Of a stretch of 64,000 nt of DNA, positions 7,854-18,000 are shown one piece after another. Below the pieces are notes generated by a model. That model saw nothing but the letters and a program-made list of their open reading frames with translations, ran no database searches and was not told the DNA's origin. Each line of letters starts with the position of its first letter. Position 1 is the first letter of the stretch. A program made the translations under genes and the position numbers. The stretch comes from an uncultured Lachnospiraceae bacterium (GTDB taxonomy: Bacteria > Bacillota > Clostridia > Lachnospirales > Lachnospiraceae): positions 5,206 through 69,205 of the forward strand of contig CAJUPT010000006.1 in NCBI GenBank assembly GCA_910588405.1, written 5' to 3'.

Positions 7854-9095
7854 TCATTCTTTGATATCTTCTTTTTCAGGTTTTTTTGCAATCACCGCCA
7901 ATAGCATCGCAGCCACGCCTAAAACCGTAAATAAAAGATATGCCACCCGATAAGATCCTGTCCTGTCATAAATCATACCAGCCAGCGGGCCTCCCAACAT
8001 TCCGCCCAACATCATGGCAGTCATAATATAACCATTCAAGGTTCCAAAAGCCTTTGTTCCAAAATTATAGGAAACAAACTTTGCCATCAGGATAAAACCA
8101 GCTCCGTTTCCAATTGCGTAGGCTACACCAAAAATGTACAGCGGCATATTTCCGGAAGCTTGTGTCAGCGTACTAAGATAAAAAATGGTTCCGCTGAAAA
8201 TTATGCTGCTTGTAATCCAGCACCCTCTATGATTAAACATATCCGCCAGCCTTCCCCAGGCTATCCTCGAAAAAATTCCAAAAAACCCATATACAGAAGC
8301 TGCCGTTGCCGCAAGAATAGCGGTATAACCGATGCTCTGAAAATGCGCGATATAAGTTTGCATAACACCCAGACTTGCCATCGTATTGAACGCAAAGCCA
8401 ATGAGAATAAGCCAAAACGCAGACGTTTTTAAAGCCTCGGACGCCGTAAAACCAGTCAATACAATATTGGGTTTGTTTTCTGCGTTCTCATGTCGGGTTC
8501 CGTCCGGATACTGCCCCATATCCTCCGGTTTCTCCCGCACAAAAACCGCAAGCAATACCGCCGCTGCTGCCATAATGACTGCCATCATACGATAGGCTCC
8601 CGCATAGCCGGCTGTCTGAATTCTTCCCGCAATCACCGTAGCCAGCAACAATGTAAATGTGCTTTGTCCGGCTGCGCAGATTCCGGTAACAGTTCCCCTG
8701 TATTTCCGAAACCAGGTGGCTGCCATCTTATTAATAAAAATGGTACCTGTTCCGGAAGCTGCAAATCCGGTTATAAAATAGCTGATATAAAACAAAGGCA
8801 TTGTTTTGGCCATGCTGAGAAGGAGGAAACCAACCGCGATCAAAACTGCGCCTCCGGTACCGGTAAATCTCAATCCCTTCTGATCCAGCAGTCTTCCTCC
8901 CAAAGTCGCTCCAAAAACACCTCCCAGCGAATTTGTAGTGGCACAAAGCAGGAAAGCTGTCGATGTCACACCCAGTTTCTCAACCACTGGCGCAACAAAC
9001 AGTGAAAGGCTGCTGATCCCCAGATAATTAACCAGACCCATACAGATAAAGGTAATTACCATCATAACCCATCCATAAAAAGAATTTCTTTTCAT
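7854..9095 (-). CDS. MFS transporter, oxalate/formate antiporter-like
   Basis: A 413-residue 12-helix MFS permease. It starts MKRNSFYGWVMM and contains GATLGGRLLDQKG between helices 2 and 3, the family A-motif. The N-terminal FYGW followed by a long first helix is typical of the OFA (oxalate:formate antiporter-like) group, whose members move monocarboxylates or dicarboxylates. The ATG at 9095 is 8 bases after GGGGAGG; the upstream ATG at 9101 is only 3 bases from it. It is the first gene of a two-gene unit with the UroD-like gene, so it probably imports that enzyme's substrate. Confidence 0.85.
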   Translation of the reverse strand: MKRNSFYGWVMMVITFICMGLVNYLGISSLSLFVAPVVEKLGVTSTAFLLCATTNSLGGVFGATLGGRLLDQKGLRFTGTGGAVLIAVGFLLLSMAKTMPLFYISYFITGFAASGTGTIFINKMAATWFRKYRGTVTGICAAGQSTFTLLLATVIAGRIQTAGYAGAYRMMAVIMAAAAVLLAVFVREKPEDMGQYPDGTRHENAENKPNIVLTGFTASEALKTSAFWLILIGFAFNTMASLGVMQTYIAHFQSIGYTAILAATAASVYGFFGIFSRIAWGRLADMFNHRGCWITSSIIFSGTIFYLSTLTQASGNMPLYIFGVAYAIGNGAGFILMAKFVSYNFGTKAFGTLNGYIMTAMMLGGMLGGPLAGMIYDRTGSYRVAYLLFTVLGVAAMLLAVIAKKPEKEDIKE

Positions 9096-9228
9096 CTTCA
9101 TATACCTCCCCAAATGACAGTTGGTTCATTTGCTTTTATATTTTCCACTGTACGCACCGTATAATTATTATAGCAATCCGCCGGTAATCATAGGAGCCGC
9201 AATTATTTGATATTTCCATTTTAAAATA

Positions 9229-9270
9229 CTACAACTTGTAGGTAGTTTTTATTAAAGAATATGTTATAAT
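9229..9270 (+). promoter_or_regulatory. Operator-like palindrome and -10 box upstream of the PucR-like regulator
   Basis: CTACAACTTGTAG (9229-9241) is a perfect 13-bp palindrome. A consensus TATAAT follows at 9265-9270, about 40 bases before the regulator start, with the palindrome at or just upstream of the -35 position. It lies in the divergent spacer to the MFS gene and is a good candidate binding site for the regulator itself. Confidence 0.5.
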
Positions 9271-9308
9271 TTCAGAAGTAAAATATTGCTAGAATGAGGA
9301 GCAGCGAC

Positions 9309-10838
9309 ATGATCTTTTCAGTAACATCAAGTATATTCTACAAAAAAATAGAAGAATTTACGCAGGTACGGAAAATACAGAAAACTTTCAATGACGGACC
9401 TATCATCAACACACAGATATGGAACCATGATACCATAGTCAGTCCCAATATGATGTATATAATTCTTGAGAAAGATTTGGAAATAAATTTTAAATATTTC
9501 AAAGATAATCTCATCGTCTGCGCAGGAAATTATGACAATGGACAATGCCCTCCTGTTTTTGGCTGCGACCTGATAATATGTCCCCAGCTGACAGATCTCT
9601 CCGCACTGGTCAATATTATTTTCACCATCCAGAATCAGTTCAGATCCTGGAAAAATACGGTTAATGATATCTATCTGACCACTAACAGCTTCTTCGAAGT
9701 ATTTAAGGCCAGCCGCGAATTATTCAACATGGATTTTTTTCTGATGACAACAGATTATGATATTTTGGCCGTTTCAGAGTATTTCTATGGACGCAAAAAA
9801 AACACACGGACAAACGCTCAGATTTTTCTTCGAAATATTAAAAATGATGAAGATCATGAATTTTCAGAACATTTCCATGACACACAGCTTTATGAAATTA
9901 ATACGGAGGATGCTTTATACAAAATATATGCCTATAACATTTTTGACCATAACACACACAAAGCCACTTTACTGTTTAAAACTTCTGCCAAAGAATACAA
10001 TTCCGGAGATATCCAGTTAATGTCTTATATGGGACACACTTGCATGGAGCACTACGCAAAATGCTTTTCCATGCAGACACACACAATTGTCGAGGACCGC
10101 CTGGTCGATGCCCTGTGCAAAACAGCCGGTAACCAGAACCTTCCTCCTGACGAATTTACAGATATCTTAAATGCTCATGACTGGTTTCATTATCATCAGT
10201 ATCAAATATATATATTTACCTTTTTAGAGCAGAAAAGAGTTGGCTTTTCATCAAAATACGCATGTATACAGATCGAGCATTTTCTCCCGGTCAGTATTGC
10301 GTTTCCCATGGAAGATTACATTTATTGTGTACAGAATATTACTCTGGGCGGACAGACAAACACAAAAAACGATCTTCCTTACTTTTTAAGAGACAACCTT
10401 TGCAAAGTGGGCATCAGCAACATATTTCACGGCATGAATAACAGCAGTGTTTACTTTAAACAGGCTCATATGGCTTATCTGATCGGTTCTGCCAAAGAGC
10501 CTACTTTCTGGTATTATAGATTTTCTGCTTTTGCCTTTGACTATTTGCTTTACCAATGCCGCAAGGAATATCCCACCGATCAAATCTGCCATCCCGCATT
10601 ACGACAGCTAATGGAACATGACACACAAAAACACACGGATTATTATCATACCTTAAGGTTATTTTTGCGGAACAATATGAATGCCTCCAAAACTGCCGGT
10701 GATTTATACATTCACCGCTCTACATTTTTGCAGAGATTTGCGCAGATCAAAAAAATAACTCACATTGATCTTGAGGATGAAACAGAAAAAATATATCTTC
10801 AGCTTTCTTTTTTATTAACAGAAAAGTCGCCGCAGTGA
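9309..10838 (+). CDS. PucR-like transcriptional regulator
   Basis: A 509-residue regulator. The C terminus carries the PucR-type HTH (HTH_30): FLRNNMNASKTAGDLYIHRS then TFLQRFAQIKKIT. The long N-terminal and central regions have no motif I can name; they have the layout of the PucR/CdaR group, where they sense a metabolite. The ATG at 9309 follows GAGGAG by 7 bases. It is divergent from the MFS-UroD unit and directly upstream of the UroD-like remnant at 10956, so it most likely controls UroD-linked catabolism. Its base composition is AT-richer than the core genes. Confidence 0.8.
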   Translation: MIFSVTSSIFYKKIEEFTQVRKIQKTFNDGPIINTQIWNHDTIVSPNMMYIILEKDLEINFKYFKDNLIVCAGNYDNGQCPPVFGCDLIICPQLTDLSALVNIIFTIQNQFRSWKNTVNDIYLTTNSFFEVFKASRELFNMDFFLMTTDYDILAVSEYFYGRKKNTRTNAQIFLRNIKNDEDHEFSEHFHDTQLYEINTEDALYKIYAYNIFDHNTHKATLLFKTSAKEYNSGDIQLMSYMGHTCMEHYAKCFSMQTHTIVEDRLVDALCKTAGNQNLPPDEFTDILNAHDWFHYHQYQIYIFTFLEQKRVGFSSKYACIQIEHFLPVSIAFPMEDYIYCVQNITLGGQTNTKNDLPYFLRDNLCKVGISNIFHGMNNSSVYFKQAHMAYLIGSAKEPTFWYYRFSAFAFDYLLYQCRKEYPTDQICHPALRQLMEHDTQKHTDYYHTLRLFLRNNMNASKTAGDLYIHRSTFLQRFAQIKKITHIDLEDETEKIYLQLSFLLTEKSPQ

Positions 10839-10955
10839 TCCAGGAAAACAGATTGTCTGTGAAGCGGATATTTAAAAAAACAGATTGCAGGCTGTTTATC
10901 CCAAAATAACACAGCCCGCAATCCGGCGCATATCCTTATATCCTTATATCCTTAT

Positions 10956-11478
10956 TTACAAATATGCATGTTCTTTCCAAAATTCAATCAGCGGTGCAAA
11001 CCGGTCATCCCCCACGATTGAACCATTTCCTCTTTCGTTCATAATGCAGGGATATAAAATGAAATTTCCTGTTTTGGCGTATGCGTCAAGGCAGCGCTGT
11101 GCCTCCGTCAATATTTCTTCTACCGTAGCATCAATACATCCTGCTCTTCCAGAAGAATTGAATCCACCTTCTATTAATAATTTCTTTCCATACTTTTTCT
11201 GAATTCCAGTCAGATCATTCATATACTGCGCAGAACTCCAGATCTGAATCCCCATTTCAACATAGTCATCTATAATGCCCTCGCACCTTCCGCAGGTATG
11301 CTGAATACAGACTACATTCCTGGATACGATCACATCTATAATTCTTTTATGATGCAGCTTTAAAACTTTCCTGTATACGGAGGGAGACATAAATAGATTC
11401 TGCGCGGCAGCCAAATCATCACAATAAGTGATCGCATCCGGTTTGTAAGCGTCAATCATGCGGTTTACTGTATTAAAC
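10956..11478 (-). pseudogene. Truncated UroD/MtaA-like gene (C-terminal half)
   Basis: The 167-codon open frame (10956-11459) matches the C-terminal half of the protein encoded at 6827, with roughly 60% identity by eye: YCDD, NLFMSPSVYR, QHTCGRCEG, DYVEMGIQIWSSAQ and PCIMNERGNG. The zinc pattern H-x-C and the distal Cys are kept. Homology starts a few codons before the ATG, at about 11478, and no ribosome binding site precedes it, so the N-terminal half has been lost. This looks like a partner gene once paired with the PucR-like regulator. Confidence 0.8.
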
Positions 11479-11505
11479 TGTCAATATTCATAACACCCCT
11501 CAATT

Positions 11506-11598
11506 TTATATTCCGGCCTCCACAAACAGCAGGACGGCTTTTGCCAGAATAGACGGTTCCATTTTCTTTGCCACCCCGACAAGTATCTCACACAACAT
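11506..11598 (-). CDS. Possible 30-residue coupled small protein
   Basis: The stop codon of the SWIM gene overlaps an ATG (TGATG), which opens a 30-codon frame starting MLCEILVGVAKKMEPSILAK and ending FVEAGI. Such overlaps are usual for coupled genes. The peptide is amphipathic with a hydrophobic end. It is short and not recognised, so it may be chance or the remnant of a longer downstream gene. Confidence 0.3.
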   Translation of the reverse strand: MLCEILVGVAKKMEPSILAKAVLLFVEAGI

Positions 11599-14060
11599 CA
11601 CCAGCCGCCCCCCAAAAGCCGCGCCGCCGCCTGATCCACTTCCAGTCGTTTCATGCACAAATACAAATATTGATTCAGCTTCCCATACAAATCATATAAA
11701 TTCCGGCTCTGCCCATGTACCTGATGACGCTGTTGCTTCAGTTCGGCTAAAAGCTCTGCCAGCATGGCGGATAAAGCTTCCATCCCATATTGCTCCGCTC
11801 TGGAAACGGCGGCATCCAGTTCTTCCAATGTGCTGTCATGGACAGTCAGGAATCCGCTCTGGAACAGATCGGCCAGCACGCCGGTAATCCGGTCTGAAAA
11901 CTCCCGGATCACTTCAACCACTTCCGGCGGCACTAGGGTTTCCGGAGTGTCTATGTTTTCAGTCGTTACCGATGTTTTCTCAGCTCTTCCTGATTCTGAT
12001 GCTGCCCCCGCCTCCGGCATCTCATCCTCTATAATCTCCTTCGCCTCCAAAAACGTAATCGGATACAGCTTCATCTTCCCGTCTTCCAGATAGACATCCC
12101 CCACAAAACAGGGAATGCTTCTGTGATCCCGTTGAATCCGCCGGGCCACACGTTCCAGATAGCGGATAGTGAAATCTTCCTCTTTTGAATAAGCCACCTC
12201 TATGGTCAGAACCACCCCCTGACCGTCCCGCAGTTCCATCCGGAAGGTCTGGGTAATCTCGTCAAACTGCCCTTCGCCGCATTCCGCCGCCTGCACCAGC
12301 ACCGGATGGCGGGACTCGTCAAAGCCGTATTCTTTTTCTTCCTCCGGCGCCCAGGAAACCGCCGTATTCCCGATCTGCTCCCGGAATAATTTTTGAAAGT
12401 CCGTGTAATAACACCCTGCGACCTCGCTCTGCTTCACATTCCTCGCTCCCAGAATCTCACCCTGGGTTTCTCCGCTGGAGGATAAGCGGCGCTTCTCGTT
12501 TGCCTTGGCGTTTCTCAGCCGAATCCGCAGCTGGGTCAATTCCTGCATGCTGGCTTTCAGCTCCCAGGGCGTTTTCCCGTATGCGCCTGCCCTCCGCCTT
12601 GTGCTTTGTTCGTAAAAAACAGGGCGGGCATTGGTATAGGTGTACCATTTCTTAGTGGATTCCTCAAGGAAATAGCAGGTTTCCCCCTCATAGCCGGTTT
12701 TGCTTAAAAAATGGCGGGAACCAATGCCGATCAGCACAAGCTCCCCCGCAGGGCGGTATTCTGACCGGAACTGGCCGGCCAGCTTCTGCACCTGTTCTCC
12801 GCTCTTTGTTTCCCGCAAGTTCTGCGCCTTCCGGTAAACCATCATCATCCGGGACATCAGCTCCTCCGCGCGGAAGGAAGCCATACGGTTAAAATAGCAT
12901 TGCCAGCTGTCCCGCAGGGAACGGGAATACCGTTCAAAATCGGCCAGCTCCTGGTTATGGCAGAGAATGGCCATCCGTTCCAGAGAGTCCGACATATCCG
13001 GGGAGGTGCGGGCAAGCCCTGTGCGCAGCGCCGTCTCTAACAGCTGTAAAATGGCATCCGCCAGGCCATGGATGGCATCCAGGTCGATATTCAGGTCAGC
13101 ATTCGCATCCTCCGCAGCCTGCAGCTGCTCCGGTTTCAGAATTCCCTGCTCTAACTGATACCAAAGGATGGCCTCCGCCTTATGACTGCACAATTCTTTT
13201 TTGTGACAGCTGCAGGAGGAATAAGCCAAAGGTTCCAGCAGCTTCACCTTCGTGCTTGTATCAGGAAATGTAACCGTAATCACCGAAGTGATTTCTATCT
13301 GAGGACGCAGTTTCAGGCTGACACTGCTGATCAGCTTCTGATAACGGCGCTTTCCCATAGCTTTTTTTATTTTTTCCAGAGGAAAGCCGCTGATTTCCGG
13401 AAAATTGAGGGCATTTCCGGATAATGGTTCGTTTTGGACAGCAGCCACATCGCGACCGCCAAACGCCGCATCCTTATCCAAAGCATTGTTACTGTCAGAC
13501 ATATTTTCAACGGTGAATTTTTCCTGGCCTGCCGGTACATTGCTGTCAGCTAAACTATCTTGAACAGCAGTCACGCCGCTGCCGGTTGAATTGCTCTGGC
13601 CATCTACCACACCGTTATCAGCTGATACATTTTGTCTGACCGCCGCACCGCTATCGATTAATATATCCTGATCTTCCGCAGCTCTCTCACCAGCCGCTCT
13701 CCCCTGATCAGCCGGCCCTTTTCCAGCATCCGATTCCTCCTGACCGACATCCACGCTTTCCCCATCAGCTTCTTCTCCGGCGCACCCTTCCACAAATTCC
13801 TGCACCCTCAATACCGCAATGATAATATGCTTGCAAATACTTCTGGAAATACAGCTGCACTTGCTGTCCCCCAGCGGCAGGCAGATCCGGCAGATTTCCT
13901 CTCCTACCTGCACTTCAAAGCCGTCCTCCTGCTGCCGGATTTCCGTCCGCGCTTCCTCAAGTTCTTTATAAGCCCGTTTTACTGTCCCTTTATTGCAAAG
14001 CCCTGCCAGATAATCATCATCCGCAGCTGCCAGTACCTGTCTCCATTGATTCATATCCAT
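11598..14060 (-). CDS. SWIM zinc-finger protein with two SWIM motifs
   Basis: An 820-residue protein. The first SWIM zinc finger (CSC-x5-CKH) is at about residues 68-78 and a second (CSC-x5-CSH) at about 283-293. Between them, residues 90-215 form an acidic, Gly/Ala/Ser/Asp-rich, repetitive linker of low complexity. SWIM domains bind DNA or proteins. The ATG at 14060 is favoured, with an AGGATG box; the longer frame starts at a TTG. It is the last full gene of a MoxR-DUF5682-VWA-SWIM run on the minus strand. Clusters pairing MoxR ATPase, VWA and SWIM proteins recur in bacteria and are proposed to be chaperone-like or conflict-related, but the role is not established. Confidence 0.85.
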   Translation of the reverse strand: MDMNQWRQVLAAADDDYLAGLCNKGTVKRAYKELEEARTEIRQQEDGFEVQVGEEICRICLPLGDSKCSCISRSICKHIIIAVLRVQEFVEGCAGEEADGESVDVGQEESDAGKGPADQGRAAGERAAEDQDILIDSGAAVRQNVSADNGVVDGQSNSTGSGVTAVQDSLADSNVPAGQEKFTVENMSDSNNALDKDAAFGGRDVAAVQNEPLSGNALNFPEISGFPLEKIKKAMGKRRYQKLISSVSLKLRPQIEITSVITVTFPDTSTKVKLLEPLAYSSCSCHKKELCSHKAEAILWYQLEQGILKPEQLQAAEDANADLNIDLDAIHGLADAILQLLETALRTGLARTSPDMSDSLERMAILCHNQELADFERYSRSLRDSWQCYFNRMASFRAEELMSRMMMVYRKAQNLRETKSGEQVQKLAGQFRSEYRPAGELVLIGIGSRHFLSKTGYEGETCYFLEESTKKWYTYTNARPVFYEQSTRRRAGAYGKTPWELKASMQELTQLRIRLRNAKANEKRRLSSSGETQGEILGARNVKQSEVAGCYYTDFQKLFREQIGNTAVSWAPEEEKEYGFDESRHPVLVQAAECGEGQFDEITQTFRMELRDGQGVVLTIEVAYSKEEDFTIRYLERVARRIQRDHRSIPCFVGDVYLEDGKMKLYPITFLEAKEIIEDEMPEAGAASESGRAEKTSVTTENIDTPETLVPPEVVEVIREFSDRITGVLADLFQSGFLTVHDSTLEELDAAVSRAEQYGMEALSAMLAELLAELKQQRHQVHGQSRNLYDLYGKLNQYLYLCMKRLEVDQAAARLLGGGW

Positions 14061-14183
14061 ACGATTACATCCTGTTCCATGGTTTTCTCTATACCATTTA
14101 TCCAATCCACAAATGGCAGGAAAATCCTCCCTTAACCATTTCTATAATCATTCTTCGGCCACTCCTGCCATCCCTAAAACACT

Positions 14184-15317
14184 TTATCCTACAATCTTCC
14201 CAATCCAGTCCCCCAGCTGCTCCGGCGTCATGGCCGCCACATGGGCGCCCATGGAAGCCAACTTCGCCCCGGCCGCCCGGTCGTAATTGGGATTGGCCTC
14301 CATATCCAGTGCCGTCAACGCAATCAGCTTCGCGCCGCTCTCTATAATATTCCGTGCCGCAGCATACAGATTTTGATACCCTCCCCCTTCATAGAGGTCG
14401 GAGATCAGCACCACCATCGTCCGGTGGGGCGTTTCGATCAGCCCCTCGCAGTATTTAAGCGCCCCGGCGATATTGGTTCCGCCGCCCAGCTGGATGCTCA
14501 TCAGCGTCTCCACCGGGTCGTCCACATAACCGCTCAAATCTACCACACTGGTGTCAAAAATCACCAGTTTCGTGTCCATCATAGGCAGACGGGCGAAAAT
14601 CCCGGCCATCACGGCGCTGTGAATGACGGAATCCAGCATGGAACCGCTTTCATCCACGCAGATCACGATCCGCCATTTATGATACCGCTTAATCCTGGAA
14701 TGAAAATAAACCTGCTTCAGCAGCAACCTGCGGTTCTCCCTGTCGTAGTTTTTCAGGTTCCGGGCAATGGTCTTTTTGATATCCAGGTTCCGGGCGCATT
14801 TTACGGGGCTGCTGCTCAGCTTGTCCAGCCGCCCCAGAAGGGAACGGCGCATATCCTGCTCCAGCTTCTTTGTCAGCTCATCTGCAATCTGCCTCACGAT
14901 GCGGCGGGCTGCCTCCAGCACATCCCCCTTCATCAGATGCTTTAACTCCAAAATGGTTTTCAGAAGAGCCTGATTGGGCTCCAGCCGTTCCAGCACCTCT
15001 TTGTCCGTCAAAAGCTCCGTCATCTGATAGCGATCCAGGGCATGGCGCTCCAATACCTCCCTAGTCTGCTTCGGAAAAAGGGTGCGGATTTTCTGCAGCC
15101 ATGTGGTAACGGTAAGCTGGGAGGCCTCTTTACCGCCCCGGCGATCCTGGCGGATCCCCTGCTCCTCCGACTGCTCCCTGGAATACAGGAAATCCAGCAC
15201 ATCCTCCATATCCATATAGTTGAGCCCGGTTCCATCCTGGGAAAATCCCATCTGATTCTCCGCATTTTTCCCCAGAATCAGCCGCCATTTATTTAATTGA
15301 GCGATATTCTCACCCAT
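14184..15317 (-). CDS. VWA-domain protein of the MoxR cluster
   Basis: A 377-residue protein whose C-terminal third is a von Willebrand factor A domain with an intact MIDAS start, VDESGSM (Asp at about 222), then a conserved Thr region (GGGTNIAGAL) and LISDLYEGG. The N-terminal 200 residues are helical and charged. MoxR ATPases typically act with a metal-binding VWA partner to remodel or activate a target. The ATG at 15317 follows an AAGGGA box. A 123-bp gap separates it from the SWIM gene, and about 217 bp separate it from the DUF5682 gene upstream. Confidence 0.88.
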   Translation of the reverse strand: MGENIAQLNKWRLILGKNAENQMGFSQDGTGLNYMDMEDVLDFLYSREQSEEQGIRQDRRGGKEASQLTVTTWLQKIRTLFPKQTREVLERHALDRYQMTELLTDKEVLERLEPNQALLKTILELKHLMKGDVLEAARRIVRQIADELTKKLEQDMRRSLLGRLDKLSSSPVKCARNLDIKKTIARNLKNYDRENRRLLLKQVYFHSRIKRYHKWRIVICVDESGSMLDSVIHSAVMAGIFARLPMMDTKLVIFDTSVVDLSGYVDDPVETLMSIQLGGGTNIAGALKYCEGLIETPHRTMVVLISDLYEGGGYQNLYAAARNIIESGAKLIALTALDMEANPNYDRAAGAKLASMGAHVAAMTPEQLGDWIGKIVG

Positions 15318-15534
15318 AATTATGAATCCCTTTCTTATTCTTGATCCCGCAACACATCTGCCCAAACGCAAAATATATGCTTAAAGTCTCACTGTACTTA
15401 TATTATAAAACTACTTTTTCCGGCCGTATTTAAATTTATGTGGCAAACATAAATCATACATCAATTTCGAAAAAATGCCGCCATAACACTTTACCCGAAT
15501 ATTTCATTATAAACTGATATACAGCCTGCGAAAT

Positions 15535-18000
15535 TCACCCCAGCTCCGCCATTTTCCTTACATACCTGTCCAACTTTCTGCCATACTCGCCGACCGCAGG
15601 CGCAACCTCCTCCAGGGCAAACAAATCCTTCCTGCCTTTCCCGTAAAACCCGGCCACATACTCGCCGATCTGGTCTGTCTCCCTGGGCGTAAAATAGCTG
15701 AAAGCCAGACGGAATTCCGGCAAAAGCTCCATAAACTCTTCTGAGGAAAGCCGTCCAATCAGCCCGTCCAGCGTGCGCAGCAGGCCGTCCCCTATAAACA
15801 CCAGATCCCTAGCCGTATAAAACAGCCCTCTGAAATAAGATGCCGCTTTCAGCAGCTGGTCGTGTGTTCCGATAAGGTAGCCCCTGCCGGCAGCCTCTAT
15901 GGCGCCCAGATCCATCTGCCCGCAGCCATAGAGGATTCCCTGGGCGCAGCCGTCCAGGCCGGGATGAATCGGCTCCTTTCCTAAAAGCTGCGAAAGAGCC
16001 TGGCACAGCAGACTGCGGTCTTCCTCATATTTCTCCTGCCCGGTCAGCTGATAAAGGGTTTTCATCGCCTTCATACAGTCCCCAAGCTGCTCCTCCTTCA
16101 CCTGCGTCATGGCAGGCAGCAGCGTAATCAGCTTCCTGGCGCAGATCCGGATTAACGGCGGAATATCAAGCTCAGACTGGTACAGCTGTGTCATCTCGTC
16201 CAGCATCATCAGATAGGACAATGCCTCCGCCACGGAATAAAAGTCCTCGTCCTCCAGCAAAAGCTGATGCAGACGGTCGTAAATCTGTTCCAGCTGCTCC
16301 TCAAGCCCCATCTCAAAGGCATCTGTCAGCAGCGCCGCCCCTTCCCTGGCCGTACACTCCTTTTTCAGCCGGGAAAGGGTCAGGCTGACGCAGGCCTCCG
16401 CCACGGTGGCTCCATTGACGGATACGTCGATCAGGGCGGCGATGACCTGGCTGCTCCACTTATATTTCCAGCTTTCCCGGATCAGGTTCCGGTTCTTCTT
16501 CTGCCGCAGGTCAGGCCCCTTCGCCTTGCGGCAAAATCCTGTGCGCAGAAAGGACATGCGGCTGAAAAACATACTGGCGCCCCGGTGTTTTGGTTTGGAA
16601 AAAATATCCAGTATCAGTTCCTGCTCCAGCGTACTGGTAATCTTCAATCCATACTGCTTACACTGATTCTCAAAATCCTCCACCACCGGCGGCACGGAAG
16701 CATCCTCACATAAACGGCCAATCCCGCTGCCGATCAGATGCTCCTTCAGCAGACGCATCGGCAGGTCGGTGGATAAATTGTACTCTCCTTTTACAAAGGA
16801 AGACAGCACGCTGTCCCAAAGCTCATAAACCCCCGGCTCCTTTTTATTCCGCAGAGACGAAAGCCCCTGCGCCATGGAAAAAGCACAGATCTCGTCATAG
16901 GAGGACAGCAGGCCGTCCTTTTTGCGGACACCCCGCCCTACCGCCACGATCCCTTCCAGCACCGTTTCCTCAAAGGAACGCTCACAGCGCCCTCCCAATC
17001 CTTCCCATACATGCTGATAGAAACCAGGAAATGGCATGCCGCTGGCATAGCCGTTCAGACTGGCCGCCGCCTCCATGGAATAGGGCATCAGATACACGCC
17101 CTGGTCTTCCGGACGTAGCTTTCCGGATGCCGGATTTTTTTTCGCAGCCAGCCGCAAACCACTTTCTATTTTCTGTATATATTGCACAACATCTTTATTT
17201 AGAGACACTTCATCTTGGGGCTTCTCTCCGGATTTCTTTTCGCTTTGGCGTTTTTGATCCTCCTGCACCCCCGGCGTATGAAACCCGCACAGCAGTTCCT
17301 GCAATCCCGGCGTATGAAACCCGCCCGTCACCACAAGAATCCGCCGATACTCTTTTGCCGCCTCCTGAATCTGCCAGGCCATATAAGCCTCCCGTTTCAG
17401 GCAGCCCTCCGCCTCCAGTTCCTCCCGGGGCGTGCTCTCCCGGGACAGGCGGCAATAGGTCAGCATATGGCCGATAAAGGTATCCGTCTCCTCATAAATC
17501 CCGTTCAGCTCAAAATACTTTTCCCACAATTCATCAAAATTCCGCAGCCCTGCCTTTTCGCACAGCAGCGTGATATACCTGCTGCGGGCCAGCAGATAAT
17601 CGTCATTGTAATTATTCTTCTCATCATTCCGGCGCAGCCCCCTGCCCTCGGCGGAGGCAATCAGAATTTCCCCGTAAGGAAGGTCGATAAAACGAACCGG
17701 AATCCGGTTTGCCGTACCCGCCCGCAGCGCAGCCAGCTCCGGGGAATAGTCCAAAAAGGGATAGTAGCATTTATAATCCTCTTTTTCCTCCGACACATAG
17801 CCCTTCCGATCCCGATAGGAATAATAGACGGCAAAAGGCGCATGGGTTTCCGGATGAGCCATAACGGGAATCAGAGCATTGGCATTTTCCGGCCCTTCCA
17901 CCAGAATGCAGTCCGGCTTCCGCTCCTTTACCAGCCGCATCACATGCCAGGCGCAGGCAGGGCTGTGGTGCCGGATAGGCATATAAATTATCTCAGCCAT
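15535..18000 (-). CDS. DUF5682-family protein
   Basis: An 821-residue protein that begins MAEIIYMPIRHHSPACAWHV and continues VEGPENANALIPV. This N terminus defines the DUF5682 family, which is almost always found next to MoxR ATPase and VWA genes. A YRRILVVTGGFHTPGLQELL-type segment near residue 240 resembles the TraB/ChaN-like fold. A short direct repeat (GFHTPG occurs twice) follows. The remainder is helical with no recognised motif. The ATG at 18000 has GAGG 7 bases upstream and overlaps the MoxR gene end by 13 bases, which suggests coupled translation. The function is unknown. Confidence 0.82.
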   Translation of the reverse strand: MAEIIYMPIRHHSPACAWHVMRLVKERKPDCILVEGPENANALIPVMAHPETHAPFAVYYSYRDRKGYVSEEKEDYKCYYPFLDYSPELAALRAGTANRIPVRFIDLPYGEILIASAEGRGLRRNDEKNNYNDDYLLARSRYITLLCEKAGLRNFDELWEKYFELNGIYEETDTFIGHMLTYCRLSRESTPREELEAEGCLKREAYMAWQIQEAAKEYRRILVVTGGFHTPGLQELLCGFHTPGVQEDQKRQSEKKSGEKPQDEVSLNKDVVQYIQKIESGLRLAAKKNPASGKLRPEDQGVYLMPYSMEAAASLNGYASGMPFPGFYQHVWEGLGGRCERSFEETVLEGIVAVGRGVRKKDGLLSSYDEICAFSMAQGLSSLRNKKEPGVYELWDSVLSSFVKGEYNLSTDLPMRLLKEHLIGSGIGRLCEDASVPPVVEDFENQCKQYGLKITSTLEQELILDIFSKPKHRGASMFFSRMSFLRTGFCRKAKGPDLRQKKNRNLIRESWKYKWSSQVIAALIDVSVNGATVAEACVSLTLSRLKKECTAREGAALLTDAFEMGLEEQLEQIYDRLHQLLLEDEDFYSVAEALSYLMMLDEMTQLYQSELDIPPLIRICARKLITLLPAMTQVKEEQLGDCMKAMKTLYQLTGQEKYEEDRSLLCQALSQLLGKEPIHPGLDGCAQGILYGCGQMDLGAIEAAGRGYLIGTHDQLLKAASYFRGLFYTARDLVFIGDGLLRTLDGLIGRLSSEEFMELLPEFRLAFSYFTPRETDQIGEYVAGFYGKGRKDLFALEEVAPAVGEYGRKLDRYVRKMAELG

